From Chamaecyparis obtusa (taxonomy: Eukaryota; Streptophyta; Pinopsida; Cupressales; Cupressaceae), in the NCBI GenBank assembly GCA_027943335.1, contig BSBK01009254.1, forward strand, positions 248,001 to 312,000: 64,000 nt of DNA. The letters run 5' to 3'. Both the position numbers and the translations under genes were made by a program. This document shows, piece after piece, positions 46,252-57,710 of the stretch; the stretch's first letter is position 1, and each line of letters opens with the position of its first letter. The notes beneath the pieces were generated by a model, which was given only the letters and a program-made list of their open reading frames with translations, was not told the DNA's origin and made no database searches.

Positions 46252-47013
46252 TGACACAATGCCAAGGAGGGAAAATCCCCAAAGGAGATGCCCAACCTCG
46301 CAGCTAAGAGTGACACAAGAAAGCCACAACTCAATTCTAGAGAGAGAATGCATAATCCAATAAATTCATTCAGAGATCAAACAACATACATGTCGGGCTG
46401 TCAGGCCTTTCTGGTTACGAGCATGCACAAGAAAAGAATCTCATATCCTAATTCTGATATGCCAAAGTCTTACATCTAGGTTTCTCTAATCAACTACTAC
46501 CGCTCCACTGAAGATACATCTAATTATTACATATAGGAAGTGCCTCTATAGGCCGACCAAGAGAGAATTGCATTCCCCAAGAAGGAAACATGTACAAACA
46601 AATAGGCCTGACAAAAATGAATCAAAGATCCAAGAAAGGAAACAAGACGATGCACGATCATAGGAAATGATTCATAGGAGATCTACGAACCACACACTAT
46701 GATCGCAATGGTTGGAAGCCAAAGATCAATGACCGCACATCGAATCTCCAAATAGGTCCAAGAAAGTAACGAACGTGTTACCCATGGACATAAAATGGAT
46801 CAAATCTCGAACAACCACAAACAAAAGGAGGTGTGATCATAGGAAGATGATCCTACATAGGTCTAGAATAAGAATTTATGATTGCACATGCTATCTCGAA
46901 CAAATGATGACCAGCCAACATAATCTCTCCAACCGGTAAAGAAGAACAAAAATAACAAAGAATTATTTTTTGGTGATGTAATATTGCCATGAACTCATGA
47001 TGCTCATGCATCA
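46252..47013 (-). mobile_element. 3' LTR of element E
   Basis: Starts TGACACAATGCC and ends CATGCATCA on the plus strand. Aligns over its whole length with 51812-52572. The plus ORF at 46288-46479 is a chance frame shared with 51848-52039 in the other LTR. Confidence 0.93.
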
Positions 47014-47046
47014 GACACCTTGGGTTAATAAAATTGATGCTCCAAA

Positions 47047-47244
47047 TCAGAGTTGTTGTACAACCTGAGAAGAATCCAAATGATCCAAATCAGATTGGGA
47101 AATCCAAGTAGCATCCTCAACTAGTCTATTTTTCCACTTGACCAAGTACTCCATGTATTCCTTTTCCCTTGTGCTTCTCCAAATCCTCCTATCCAAGACC
47201 TTCTCAATTTCCTCTTTCTGCTTCTTAGGATATCCCTGCTTCAT
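47047..47244 (-). pseudogene. Element E chromodomain
   Basis: The C-terminal end of pol reads EKVLDRRIWRSTREKEYMEYL then VKWKNRLVEDATWISQSDL, a chromodomain of the type fused to integrase in chromoviruses ('Y.VKW....EDATW'). Chromodomains are known to steer integration to particular chromatin. It ends 33 bp from the 3' LTR. A TAG at 47278-47280 separates it from the preceding integrase part in the same frame. Confidence 0.9.
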
Positions 47245-47277
47245 GTCTGTCTTACCATTTGACTCATGGTACTCATA

Positions 47278-48330
47278 CTAATCTGCAATGTTGAATATAG
47301 ATGATATACCCATGTCAAGCGATAACTCAACCTCAAAAAAATTACCATTGTCAAATTCCTTCAGTATCTTACAAGGCCCAAATTTCTTCATCTTCAACTT
47401 ACTGTAGGTTCCAACAGGAAATCTGCCCTTCTTCAAATGAATCATAACTTCATCACCAACCTCAAAATTCTTATGTCTCCTAGACCAGACAATTGTATCC
47501 TTATATTTTTGATTTCTATGTTCCAAATTATACTTCACCTCATCATGCAAAGTCTTTGTGAATTGAACATATCCCTCCGCTTAAGCACTTCTCTTCTCTT
47601 CTAGGCCAAGATCTTTCAAATTTGATATTCATTTAGGATGCATACCAATAACAATTTCAAAAATGATTTTACTTGTACTCCTGTTCATTGAATAGTTATA
47701 TGCAAACTCTTCTTGTGCCAAAACCAAATCCCAATTATTAGGTTTATATCCAACAAGACATCTTAACAAATTGCCCAAATTCCTATTCACAACTTTTGTT
47801 TTTCCATCAGTTTGTGGATGAAATGTAGAACTGGACTGCAAATCTATACCCATCTTCCAAAGTGTCTTCCAAAAGTATCCCACAAACTTACTATCTCGGT
47901 CAGAAACAATAGTCTTATGCAACCTATGCAATCTCACAACTTGTCTAAAGAATAGATTAGCTATATGAACAACATCTGATGTTTTCTTACAAGGAATCAA
48001 ATGTGACATCTTTGAAAATCTATCTACCACAACAAATATAGAATCATTATCTCTTTGTGTCTTTGGTAAGCCAAGAACAAAATCCGTGCTAATGTCTTCC
48101 CATGGTCTATTAGGAACATGTAAAGGTGTGTATAACCTTGTATTTTGACTTACTCTCTTAGCAACTTGACAATTTTTGCAACTTCTGACAAATTTTTGAA
48201 CATCTATACACAATAGAGGCTAAAAGTATTTCTCCTTAATCAGACTCACCATTTTATCAATGCCAAAATGTCCTACAAGTCCTCCACTATGTTTCTCTGT
48301 GATTAGATTTTCCCTCATTGATCCTCTTAG
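47278..48330 (-). pseudogene. Element E integrase
   Basis: In order: HHCC zinc finger (HSGGLVGHFGIDKM, then VRSCKNCQVAK), core with WEDISTDFVLGLP and TIVSDRDSKF carrying the first two catalytic Asp, then FHPQTDGKTKVVNR, and a C-terminal GPY/F-type module (KFGPCKILKEFDNGNFFEV, ISSIFNIAD). In the core, the residue after GKT should be the third catalytic Glu; here it is Lys (GAA to AAA), which abolishes activity. In-frame stops at 47629, 47581 and 47278 and one near 48222 also break it. 47278-48213 stays in one frame. Confidence 0.92.
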
Positions 48331-48495
48331 TATACCTAATTGAATGTATTTGAAAAACATACCTTCTTGAATGAAGTAATCAACCCCCTTACTCTGATTA
48401 TTGTGATTAGTTCCTTACATGCTTTCCAAGGTTCTACAAAATTAGGTTTAGTTTCATACAAACTCACACAATCGAATCCAGAAACTTATTGTGCA

Positions 48496-49123
48496 TCATA
48501 ATGGATTGTGGAAATCTGATTTTGTTAATTCATACAAACTTCTCAAATCATCAAAACCAAGTACCTCAACTCTCATCTCAGCCAATAAACTTTTTCTTCT
48601 GTTCAATGCATCTGCAACCGTATTTGACAATCCACTTCTATGTTTCAACATAAAACTAAAATTTTGCAAGTATTCAACCCACTTCATGTCTCTGATTCAA
48701 CTTATTCTAACTACCCAAATACTGCAATGCTTTATGATAAGTGCACAACACAAATTCATTAGGCATCAAATAATGTCTCCATTTCTTCAAAGCTTGAACA
48801 ATAACATAAAATTCTTGATCATAGATTGAATACTTCCTCTTAGCATCATTCAATTTTTCATTGTAAAAAGAAACACGTTAACCTTCTTGACTCAATACTG
48901 CTCCGATTACACTTCCACTTGCATCACAATCAACTTGAAATACCTTAGAGAAATCAAGTAAAGCCAGTACTGGTAATTCAACTACCTTCTGCTTCAAGGT
49001 CTTAAAACTTCTGTCAGCTCCATGTGTCCACTTGAAATATTTCTTGTCTCCTCTCACTGTCTCCATCATAGCATTATGAATAGAACTAAAATTCCTTATG
49101 AATTTTCGGTAGAAACTTGCCAA
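48496..49123 (-). pseudogene. Element E RNase H
   Basis: The ORF at 48878-49123 starts with the reverse transcriptase connection (ASFYRKFIRNFSSIHN, FKTLKQKVVELPVL) and enters RNase H with FQVDCDASGSVIGAVLSQEG. After a stop it goes on with YDQEFYVIVQALKKWRHYL; the ORF at 48496-48687 has MKWVEYLQNFSFMLKHRSG and ADALNRR. This is gypsy RNase H ('DAS..GIGAVL', 'W..YL..F.F...Y..G..N..ADALSR'). Confidence 0.9.
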
Positions 49124-49134
49124 TCCATGAAAAA

Positions 49135-49745
49135 GTCAGACTTCACTAGCATTCTTAGGTGTAGGCCATTCAAAAATTGCTCTAACTTTCTCAGGATCCA
49201 TTTTCAAATCTTCATTTGAAATCACAAAACCCAAGTACACTATCTCTTCCTTCATGAAAGAACATTTCTTCAAGTTATTCAACAACTTTTCCTCTTTCAA
49301 TCTCTACAATAGTTGTCTCTGATGCAACAAATGATCTTCCTTACTCTTACTTATATTAGAATGTCATCCAAGTAAACAATCACAAACCTAACCAATAATT
49401 TCTTCAAGACCTCATTCATCAACCCCATAAAAGTACTAGGTGCATTAGTCAAACCAAAAGGCATAACCAACCACTCATACAAACCTTCTCTTGTCTTGAA
49501 AGCATTCTTCCATTCATCTCCTTCTCCGATTCTGATACGATGATACCACTCTTCAAGTCAATTTTAGTAAAGTATTTTGCTCCACTCAAACAATCCATGA
49601 TATCATCCATCTTAGGCAATGGAAACTGATATTTCACTACAATCCTATTTATAGCTCTTGAATCTATACACATTCTCCATTCTCCACTCTTCTTAGGTGC
49701 CAACACAGTTGGTACTACACATGAACTCAAAATTTCTCTGATCAA
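49135..49745 (-). pseudogene. Element E reverse transcriptase
   Basis: The ORF at 49449-49745 gives SCVVPTVLAPKKSGEWRMCID, RAINRIVVKYQFPLPKMDDIMDCL and FTKIDLKSG (first catalytic Asp). After a frameshift comes [15 protein letters not shown] and [12 protein letters not shown] with the YLDD catalytic loop at 49363-49374. Then, after stops, the frame gives KCSFMKEEIVYLGFVISNEDLKMDPEKVRAIFEWPTPK. All landmarks of a gypsy polymerase are present, but it is inactive through stops and shifts. Confidence 0.92.
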
Positions 49746-49811
49746 ACCCTTCTATAATAATTCCTGAACTTGTTTATTCAATTCTTCATTCTCTGCAGGT
49801 GTTAACCAATG

Positions 49812-50113
49812 ATGTGCCTTATTAGGTAAATTAGCTCCTAGTATCATCCATGCAATGACTAATGCTTCTAACATGAGGCAACCCATTAGGTACGTTATTT
49901 GAAATGATATCTTGAAATTCTATCAACAATTCTTTAACTTCCAATGGTGAATCATCCTCTATATGTGCCTTATTAGGTAAATTAGCTCCTAGTATCATTC
50001 ATGCAATGACTAATGCTTCTAACATGAGGCAACCCATCAGGTACGTTATTTGAAATGATATCTTGAAATTCTATCAACAATTCTTTAACTTCCAATGGTG
50101 AATCATCCTCTAT
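49812..50113 (-). repeat. Perfectly adjacent 151-bp tandem duplication in element E
   Basis: 49812-49962 and 49963-50113 are identical except for two single-base changes. The unit codes for the segment between protease and reverse transcriptase (around LPHVRSISH). 151 is not a multiple of 3, so the duplication shifts the pol frame. Confidence 0.96.
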
Positions 50114-50695
50114 CTTTACAACCGGCCTATTAGGAATCAAAGCATAGCACACATCATTCTTCTTCAACCCCTTTATGAATTTTTTTCCTTCAACCAAGCA
50201 AACTCTAATAGTAGTACATTTATCACTCTTGTATTCTTCTACTAGAGGTAACAAACCTTGTTTCTTCCCATTAGCCACAATAGTATACCTATTCAATCTA
50301 CCATCATGTATATCTTGTTTTTCATATTGCCATTGTCTACCCAACAAGATGTGATAACAATCCATCAACATAATATCACAAAGAACTTCATCATGATAGT
50401 TTCCAATCTTAAATTTTACAAGACATTGTTCACTTACCAAAAGGTTATGCTCATCCTTAATCAAAGCAATTTGATATGGCTTAGGGTGCTTCATCCTCGG
50501 TAACTACAACTTTGTAAACATCTCTTCTAATGCCAAATTCTTTGAACTTCCATTGTCAATGATCACCTTGCAACACTTCCCGACAACTTTAGATCTGGTT
50601 TTGAATAAGCCTCTCCTCAGAGGGTCCTCTTTAGTTCCTTCATTACACAAAGCTCTGCTAATCATCAAGTTTTCACCACCTTCCGGTTTGTTCAT
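50114..50695 (-). pseudogene. Element E protease region
   Basis: The ORF at 50504-50695 contains CCKVIIDNGSSKNLALEEM, the retroviral-type aspartic protease active site, with Asn in place of Ser in Asp-Ser-Gly. The ORF at 49982-50494 continues with HPKPYQIALI, CDIMLMDCYHILLGRQWQYEK (protease end, 'D.......LLGRPW') and the linker. The two parts are in different frames. Confidence 0.85.
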
Positions 50696-50734
50696 TAAAT
50701 TAGGTGAATCTTCCTACACAAGTGCATTCTTGCT

Positions 50735-51681
50735 ACTGCTACCAACCTTCTTACATTCAAATGTCCTATGTCGTTCACCACACTTGAAACGAGTGGCCTT
50801 AAACCAGGTTTGTCTTCTCTTTTATGGTCATTAACTCTAGGGTAACTACCTCTTGCATAACCTCCTCTTCCTCGACATGAACTTTCTCCTTTCCATTATG
50901 ATTTAATTTTATCATGATTAGATCTGCTACTTTCTCCATAATATCTACCTCTTCCTCTAGAAAATCTACCACCTCTACCTCTCTACCTCTGTTCATGCCT
51001 TTTGTTTAGCTTCTCATCTACCTTTAATGCAAATTGATAGGCTTCCTCAATGCTATTCATGTTAACCAAACTGATTTCATCTTGTATAGAAGTTCTCAAT
51101 CTGTTCATGTACCTTGCAAGTCTTTCAACTTTGTCATCCATATGTCTAGATTTGATAACCAATCTATAGAACTCTTCAGTATATTCCTTTACAACAGTGT
51201 CTCTTTGCTTCAACTTTTGCATTCTTGTCAACAAACTAACTTGATACTCACCCGGTAGGAATTTACCCTTCAATTTCTTATCCCATACATTGATCTTTTC
51301 CTTTCCTCTCCTTTATCGATCAAGATGCACATGTTCCCACCATAAAGATGCACGTCCTTTCAATTTTGTACCAGAAAAGTTCACCTTCTTATCCACCGAT
51401 GTACCTTCATATTCAAAATATTTTTCCATTTCAGAGATCCAATCCAACAATTCATCTGAATCAAACTTACCATTATATTCAAGAGGATTGAAATGCGGTT
51501 TTGCTTTCATACTTGTTAAAGCTCTCATGAATCTTTCTTTGCCTTGTTCAAGAAGAGGGGCTTGTTCTACTCCTACTTCTTTAGCTTCATCTTCACTAAC
51601 ATCTTCAATAGGTCTTCCTCTTCTTTGAGATATCTCAACAATTTCAAGCCTAGCAGAAATTTGTCTCAATATATCCAACAC
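50735..51681 (-). pseudogene. Element E gag with zinc knuckle
   Basis: The ORF at 51313-51681 gives FNPLEYNGKFDSDELLDWISEMEKYFEYEG, VNFSGTKLKGRASLWWEHVHLDR. The ORF at 50983-51273 continues KGKFLPGEYQVSLL, then YTEEFYRLVIKSRHMDDK and RLRTSIQDEISLVN. This is the Ty3/gypsy gag core. An Arg/Gly-rich stretch and FKCGERHRTFECKK (50755-50796) form a zinc knuckle whose first Cys is lost. Split by a stop and a shift near 51280. Confidence 0.9.
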
Positions 51682-51797
51682 AACAGGATCAACATCTCTT
51701 TCTATGAACCATTTTCACAACCATCTGCAATTGTAGGCTAGACTACAACCTGTTACCCTAAAACCAATTCAACTAGGGCTTGTTACAAACAAAACTT

Positions 51798-51809
51798 GCT
51801 CTTATACCA
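51798..51809 (-). other. Primer binding site of element E
   Basis: Minus-strand TGGTATAAGAGC, one change from TGGTATCAGAGC (initiator tRNA-Met type), two bases from the LTR end at 51812. Confidence 0.9.
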
Positions 51810-51811
51810 CT

Positions 51812-52572
51812 TAACGTAGTGCCAAGGAGAGAGAATCCCCAAAGGATATGTCCAATCTCGTAGCTAAGAGTAACACAAGAAAGCAACAACTCAAATCTAG
51901 AGAGAGAATGCACGATCCAATATATTCATTCAAAGATCAAACAACATGCATGCCGAGATGTCATGCCTTCCTGGTTACAACCATATACAAGAAAATAATC
52001 TCAGATCCTAATTCTGATCTGCCAAAGTCTCAGATCTAGGTTTCTCTAATCAACTACTACTACTCCACTCAAGATACATCCAGTTATTACATATAGGAAA
52101 CACCTCTATAGGTTATCCAAGAGAGAATTGCATTTCCCAAGAAGGAAATATGTACAAGCAAATAGGTCCAAACAAAATGAATCAAAGATCCAAGATAAGA
52201 AACAACAAGATGCACGATCATAGGAAATGATTCACAAGAGATCCACGACTACACACTACGATCGCAATAGTCAGAAGTCAAAGATCAACGACCGCACATC
52301 GAATCTCCATATAGGTCCAAGCAAGCAACAAACATGTTACCCATAAACAAAAAATGGATCAAATCTCGAACAACCACAAACAACAGGAGGTGCGATCATA
52401 GAAAGATGATCCTAGATAGGTTTAGAATAAGACTTTACAATTGCACATGCTATCTTGAACAAATGATGATCGAACAACATAATCTCTCCAACTGGTAAAG
52501 AAGAAAAAAAATAACAAAGAAATATTCTTGGGTGATGCAAGACTGTCATGAACTTAAGATGCTCCTGTATCA
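51812..52572 (-). mobile_element. 5' LTR of element E
   Basis: Plus strand TAACGTAGTGCC...CTGTATCA; the outer T-A was TG before a transition. Pairs with 46252-47013. Confidence 0.93.
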
Positions 52573-52952
52573 TTCTAGGATTCATCCTTCTAGGCGACAT
52601 ATTCACAAAGAAGCCAATCTTTAATCTCCTCAGGTTTGGCAATCCGATCACAAGTATTAATTGCTCTAATATGATCAATACCAACAATCTGCCTCAAGCA
52701 ACTAAGTGATCCACCAATAACTAATCTTCCTTGTGAAACTTCTACAATTGTAGGTCATATATGATACTCTGCCACCGCACAACTAGGTTCACAAGTTGTG
52801 ATATTCCACCTTCAAGCTTCAATACTTATGGAAACCAATCCTCCTTCTGCTACCTTGCACTAACCTTCAGTTGATGTAGATAAAATCCTCTGCTCTGCTA
52901 CTCCACAACAACAAGATCTGCAAGCCAGAACTTGGAACAAGGTCAACCTTAT
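52573..52952 (-). pseudogene. Element D leader and start of gag
   Basis: Between element E's target site and D's primer binding site. The minus strand in one frame gives GSLSCLRQIVGIDHIRAINTCD and KPEEIKDWLLCEYVA, which looks coding but is not diagnostic. The ORF at 52412-52687 overlaps the E boundary and is a shadow. Confidence 0.55.
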
Positions 52953-52964
52953 GCTTTGATACCA
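52953..52964 (-). other. Primer binding site of element D
   Basis: Minus-strand TGGTATCAAAGC, one change from the initiator tRNA-Met type, two bases from the LTR at 52967. Confidence 0.88.
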
Positions 52965-52966
52965 CT

Positions 52967-53838
52967 TGGTGTAGTCAAGGACAAATAATCCCCAAAGGAG
53001 ATGTCCAATTCTTGCAGCTATAAATGCCACAATAGAAATACCCAAACAAGATATAGTAAACAACCATCAAATGCATTCTTCTCATGTTGGCCTACAAATG
53101 CAGTTATTACATCACCATTTTCAATATACAACTGCAGTACAATTAGGTATGCTTACTATCCTCAATACCAAAATCGCAAGCTAGACACAACTGATTATTC
53201 CTCAAAATTACAAAGACTTCAATAGACCGAACCACAAATTCTAGCTAACATCAGATCCTAATCTCTCATATATGCTCCAAAATATTCCCAAGCTAGCTGC
53301 CTCTATGTTGCCTTCCACTCCTAAACAAGACCTACTTAAATACAAGATCGCCAACCACAAGTCATCTTATTCGATCATAATCCCCAAGATAAGAAAATGG
53401 TTTAAAAATATATAGGTTAGGACCCAAATTAATAACAATGCCTCCAATTAGATACATCATGTCGTGTGAACATACAAGGAGGTTGACCACATGTGTAAGA
53501 ACATAGAACAAGGCACCACGAAGCTTTGCATAATGTGAAACTCCATCAAAAGTTGAATCTCACCACCCTGACCATTAGAACATGAAAATCGAATAGGATT
53601 GGATCCAAATATTAAATAACTTCATTTAGAGAAATCCAAATGAGTCACAAAGATAGACATATGATCTCTAGGATGTCTAGAATACAACATAAAGATCACA
53701 TAAGAAAATGAGCCAATTGGAGCGATCACAAGCCTAAACACCATAAACTACCCAACTGGAACAATAAACAGACAAATTGAAAGGAAATATTTTTGGATGA
53801 TGCAATATTGCCAATGATCCAAGGATCCTCCTACATCA
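52967..53838 (-). mobile_element. 5' LTR of element D
   Basis: Plus strand TGGTGTAGTCAAGG...CTCCTACATCA, 872 bp. AATCCCCAAAGGAGATGTCC near the start and GATGATGCAATATTGCCA near the end are shared with element E's LTR, so D and E are relatives. The partner 3' LTR was not found in the window. Confidence 0.85.
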
Positions 53839-55350
53839 CAGGTTGTGTCTTTCATCCTTTTCATCCCCATCAAGATCTTCCTCCATATTTACGCTAATTG
53901 CCGCCTCTTGTGATTCCATAATATCCAATAAATTCTCAATCAAAATTTGTTTTTCTTTAACAATTTGTACACTCTCTTCTCCCTCTAGTGTGTCCAATCC
54001 TAGGGTTAATGGCCTTGATATCCATATAGACATCACTCTTATCTCATTTGTCTAAGGTTTCAATCTTCTTTGAATTTTTAGATCTTTCCTCTTGGTACTC
54101 CTCAGACTCCTTACAGTTGTGGACATTATCCTTTTGGCAGGAGCGTCTTACAGTTGATTTCCCATTCATCTCTTGTGTATCCTCTCTTTCCTACCTAAAT
54201 ACTACTTCTATTCCTTCCCATTCTTCATCATCCGCTAGAATTTCTCCTTCTTCAATAATAGCCAGTTGGATTTTATATACCTTCTTAAATACATATACTT
54301 CTTCTAATAAGCTATGCAAAGATTCCTTACATTCTAATATGTTGATGGTTATATTCTTCTGGAATGCTTCATGAGTAATTGTTTATTTCCTAATATCATT
54401 AGAAACAATTGGAGCCAAATCACTTTTAGAGGGAAGGTCATACTCGGGCGGTATATCTACTCCCCTAGAACTTTTGTGTAGTGTAGCTCCTATTTCCATT
54501 GTAGACCCCTTCTTACTTTTCTCTATTAATGGGATTTATATGGTTTTTCCTTTGTCTCTCCCCCATACAACATTCCCATGACAAGCTATTGGGTCATTTC
54601 CTTTTTAAGTTTGTGAGCATTTCTTTGCATCCCATCTTCTATCTGCAGAGTTAGGTTTTGTGTTTAGTATCTTGTCTCCCCTGGGTTCTTCTTTGTTTCC
54701 CACCAGCATTTGATGTTTAGAAAAGATTGATTGAGCCCGTTCTAGATTGCCAACACGTCCATATCCAAAAAATGGTTCCAAAAAGGGTGTATAGATTTTG
54801 TTTCAATTTTATAGACCTTTCTTGTATTTCTCCTTAGGTTTTTGAAGCTACTAGGGTTTTCCATAGATGATTTGGGATTTATATTCCTTCTCCATCCTAA
54901 TGGAATGCAGTTTTCCCTTGTCACTAGGAAAATACCTACATTTTGTCTTAGGTTGCCATCTTTTTGTTTCCACAGTTTTACCAAACAACCATGAACGTCC
55001 CACAGTGATTTACCAAAATTCTTCAGAGCGTTGGTAGGAGGCTTTTCTTGTGCCCTAATCTGTCACCTATCTTTCCTGGAGTAAACTAATTATCACCCAT
55101 CTTCATAAGCAAGTATTAAGGGCAATTTTTTTGTGCTAAAACCCAGTGGCCTCTTCCCCAATGTAGTCCTATTCATTCCATGAACATAGGGTGGGGGAAA
55201 TTAAGGTGCCTAGAGCCTTTTTGAGTTGTTCGTATTGGATTTCCTTAGCCCGTGAAGGCTTCACCTCTACACATTTGAAACCATTATTCCCCTCTGAACG
55301 ATGTCTGCTTTTTTCTGCATTTTCGTAGGCTTAACATTTTTTCTAATTGT
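53839..55350 (-). pseudogene. Unrecognised coding relics, acidic and basic segments
   Basis: Minus-strand ORFs at 53836-54036 (EGEESVQIVKEKQILIENLLDIM, then EEDLDGDEKDE) and 54742-54984 (KLWKQKDGNLRQNVGIFLVTRENCIPLGW). Between them IEEGEILADDEEWEGIEVVF reads in another frame. The plus ORF 54048-54374 is antisense to this. It looks like one decayed protein of at least 350 residues reading leftwards. A LINE first ORF is possible, but no knuckle or RNA-binding motif was seen. Confidence 0.4.
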
Positions 55351-55990
55351 TTTATTCTCACTTAAACCATAAATTGCAATATTATGTTTTAGTACTCTAT
55401 ATTTTTGCCATTTTATTCTTACTTAGACTATAAATTATAAAATTACTTTTTAATACTCTCTCTATATGTCATTTTTGTTTTGTATAGTTGTTTTGAAATC
55501 TAAAATTCTTCAACAACTTGTTTAATGCAAGAAGGCCCAAAGTAATTGTCATTATTTTTCACTAACCAATGAATTTAATATACATTGTTCTTACATTCTT
55601 TTGGTTACAAAAATATTAAAGGCGAAAACATATAGTAATAAATTATATCATATTTCTATAATTTTGGATTTTTTTTATTGGTATATTCTAGAATTCTAGA
55701 ATGTTAATTCCTATAATCTTTGCACAAGTTGATCTTTTATTTTACTTGTTTCCATGTTTAGCATAGCTCCTTGGATATTTAACTCTAAATTTTCAATGTA
55801 AAATTTTCATCCCACCACCCAATTGATTTTAAGAATTTTACATTAAAATGATAGTTTAATGTTGCTTGTTATTTTAAAAGTACCTTCCTATTTCCAAATT
55901 GAAAGGCTAAAATATATATTGAATATTTTTATGATGGGTGAAATTTATTTTGTAATTATGTTGCTTGTTATTTTAAAATTACCTTCTTAG
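55351..55990. other. AT-rich, no gene recognised
   Basis: No ORF or repeat boundary up to the LTR at 55991. Confidence 0.5.
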
Positions 55991-57033
55991 TGAAGGGAAA
56001 TGAGGGTATCTTAGAAATCCACCCGAGATCAATATGCACATCCAGTATCTAACAATTTCTTCAATAGCTTCCAATAAACTAATACAAGCACATACTACAA
56101 TGTCATAAAAGAGGAAACATACATTGTTGATTTCCCACTGTTAAAACCTTAAAGGAAAGTGATTGCAATTTACAGATCTAAGTAATTTCAACATCATTAC
56201 AACATATAGATTTAATATTCTAGAATTATGAAACTAGAAGAATGAGACATAATAGAAATCATAGATATACGTGGGGAAAACCCTTTTAGGTAAAAAACCA
56301 CACACTCCAAAACATCGAGTCAATGTATTATTCAATAATAAGTTACAATAATTTTCAGGCCCTAAGCCTTTACATGGAGATCTACATCTTGTTTAATATT
56401 GGAGAATATCTAACAACATACCCTGTAAAATGAACTCTTCTCTCTCTTCACACTTTGTAAATTAGCAAAGGCACCAAAATATATAGAGCTCAACACAAGA
56501 GGTAGGTGCCCATGTTTTCCAAAACCATCTTCAACACACAAGTGGTAAGTTGTGTCATAATATAAATAACTTTGTAATTCCATGACACATTTCTCATAGA
56601 AACTTCCAAGGTAACAACACCTATCTCATCCATAATGGTCATCTTGCTAAATACAATGCAAGTACAATATAGAAATTACCATGACTAGGAATAGGAACCT
56701 TCCTTACCTCACACCACTTGTCAAAAGTGAACTCCACCATAAATGCCAATTGCATGGATACAACTCCAATGCACAATAGAAATTACCAACCAGGGCTTTT
56801 TAGTCAACATAGGAAATTGCCAAATCAATTTCCACACCAAATGGAAATATATGACAACATCTTCCCATAACTTAATATCTTTCAAGTGGGTATTAAATTC
56901 CTAAAATAATAAGAAATATGCCATCTCATCACCTTCCATGTAGGATGCCACCTCACCAAGAGGTCCCACAAAGTGAATGACAACTTAGGAAGTTCAAATT
57001 TTAAGATAAATTAATAATTTAAATAATTTGTTA
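55991..57033 (-). mobile_element. 3' LTR of the LARD-like element
   Basis: Starts TGAAGGGAAATGAGGG. Shares long runs with 61016-62059, such as CAATTTCTTCAATAGCTTCC-type sequence and GTGAATGACAACTTAGGAAG. Confidence 0.92.
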
Positions 57034-57051
57034 TTGCCCATTTCATCGAAT

Positions 57052-57710
57052 CCTCAGTTTGGCAGTGCAATATGAAAATGGAATAGGAATGTGTTAATGC
57101 TCATTTTGGTTCAAAATGAGCATTAACATCTTCCATCTAAAAAGGTGGAATTGGGATTTGAAATTGGAATTTGAATGGAGGGAAAGCAAAATTTTAAATT
57201 TTTCATGTCTACACTTAATTTTTTAATTTTTTATTTGTGTGGGTGGTTTGTAACTTTGTTGTTTATTCGAATTTATATTCGAAAAAAATTCAAATTTTTT
57301 GCTGAATTTTTTTTCGAATTTTTTGACGAATTTTTTTCAATTTTTTTTTAAAAAAATTGATTTTTTATTTTTTTCTCAAATTTATTTTCTAAATTTTTTG
57401 TCAAATTTTGGTTGCAGTGATGTAACTTGGTTGTTTGCCACCAACTTTGTTTGCCTAAAACGGTCTGCGATTCTATTTTAAATTCAATTCTATTAATAAA
57501 AATAAATTATTAAATTCCAAAACATTAAAACAATTAAAAAAAAATTTAAAAAAATCATACTCAAATTCCAATTCCAGTTTCAAAAAGTGGAACCAAATGG
57601 TCCAAAAATAATTCAGAAATGAAAAACCAGATTATCAAATCCATGATTTGACCCTTTCCAGCATTTGATCAAATCCATCATTTCCTAATTCCCGCTACCA
57701 AACGGGCCCT
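57052..57710. mobile_element. MITE-like insertion in the LARD
   Basis: The left end has GTTTGGCAGTGCAATATG (57057) and the right end, reversed, GGGCCCGTTTGGTAGCGGGAA (to 57709), an imperfect inverted pair of the GTTTGG type seen in plant hAT or PIF/Harbinger MITEs. Inside lie a perfect 17-bp inverted repeat (57092-57108 and 57112-57128) and a GAATTTTTT-rich tract. No transposase. The target duplication is unclear. Confidence 0.55.

Larger units (their letters stand above)
46247..52577 (-). mobile_element. Chromovirus (Ty3/gypsy) element E, complete outline
   Basis: LTRs at 46252-47013 (762 bp) and 51812-52572 (761 bp), TG...CA, flanked by a perfect TTCTA duplication (46247-46251 and 52573-52577). 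Primer binding site at 51798-51809. Between them on the minus strand come gag, zinc knuckle, protease, reverse transcriptase, RNase H, integrase and a chromodomain, the order of plant chromoviruses. All are broken by stops and frameshifts. The two LTRs differ by many, mostly transition, changes, so the insertion is old. It sits inside gag of element D, whose LTR ends are similar, so one family jumped into an older relative. Confidence 0.95.

Noticed and set aside
46288..46479. Plus-strand ORFs in both LTRs of element E (also 51848-52039)
   Set aside because: They are homologous only because the LTRs are; no start context or domain.
55321..55990. Target duplication of the LARD-like element
   Set aside because: TCTTAG and TGTTAG differ by one base and the LTR end is diverged, so it is mentioned only as possible.
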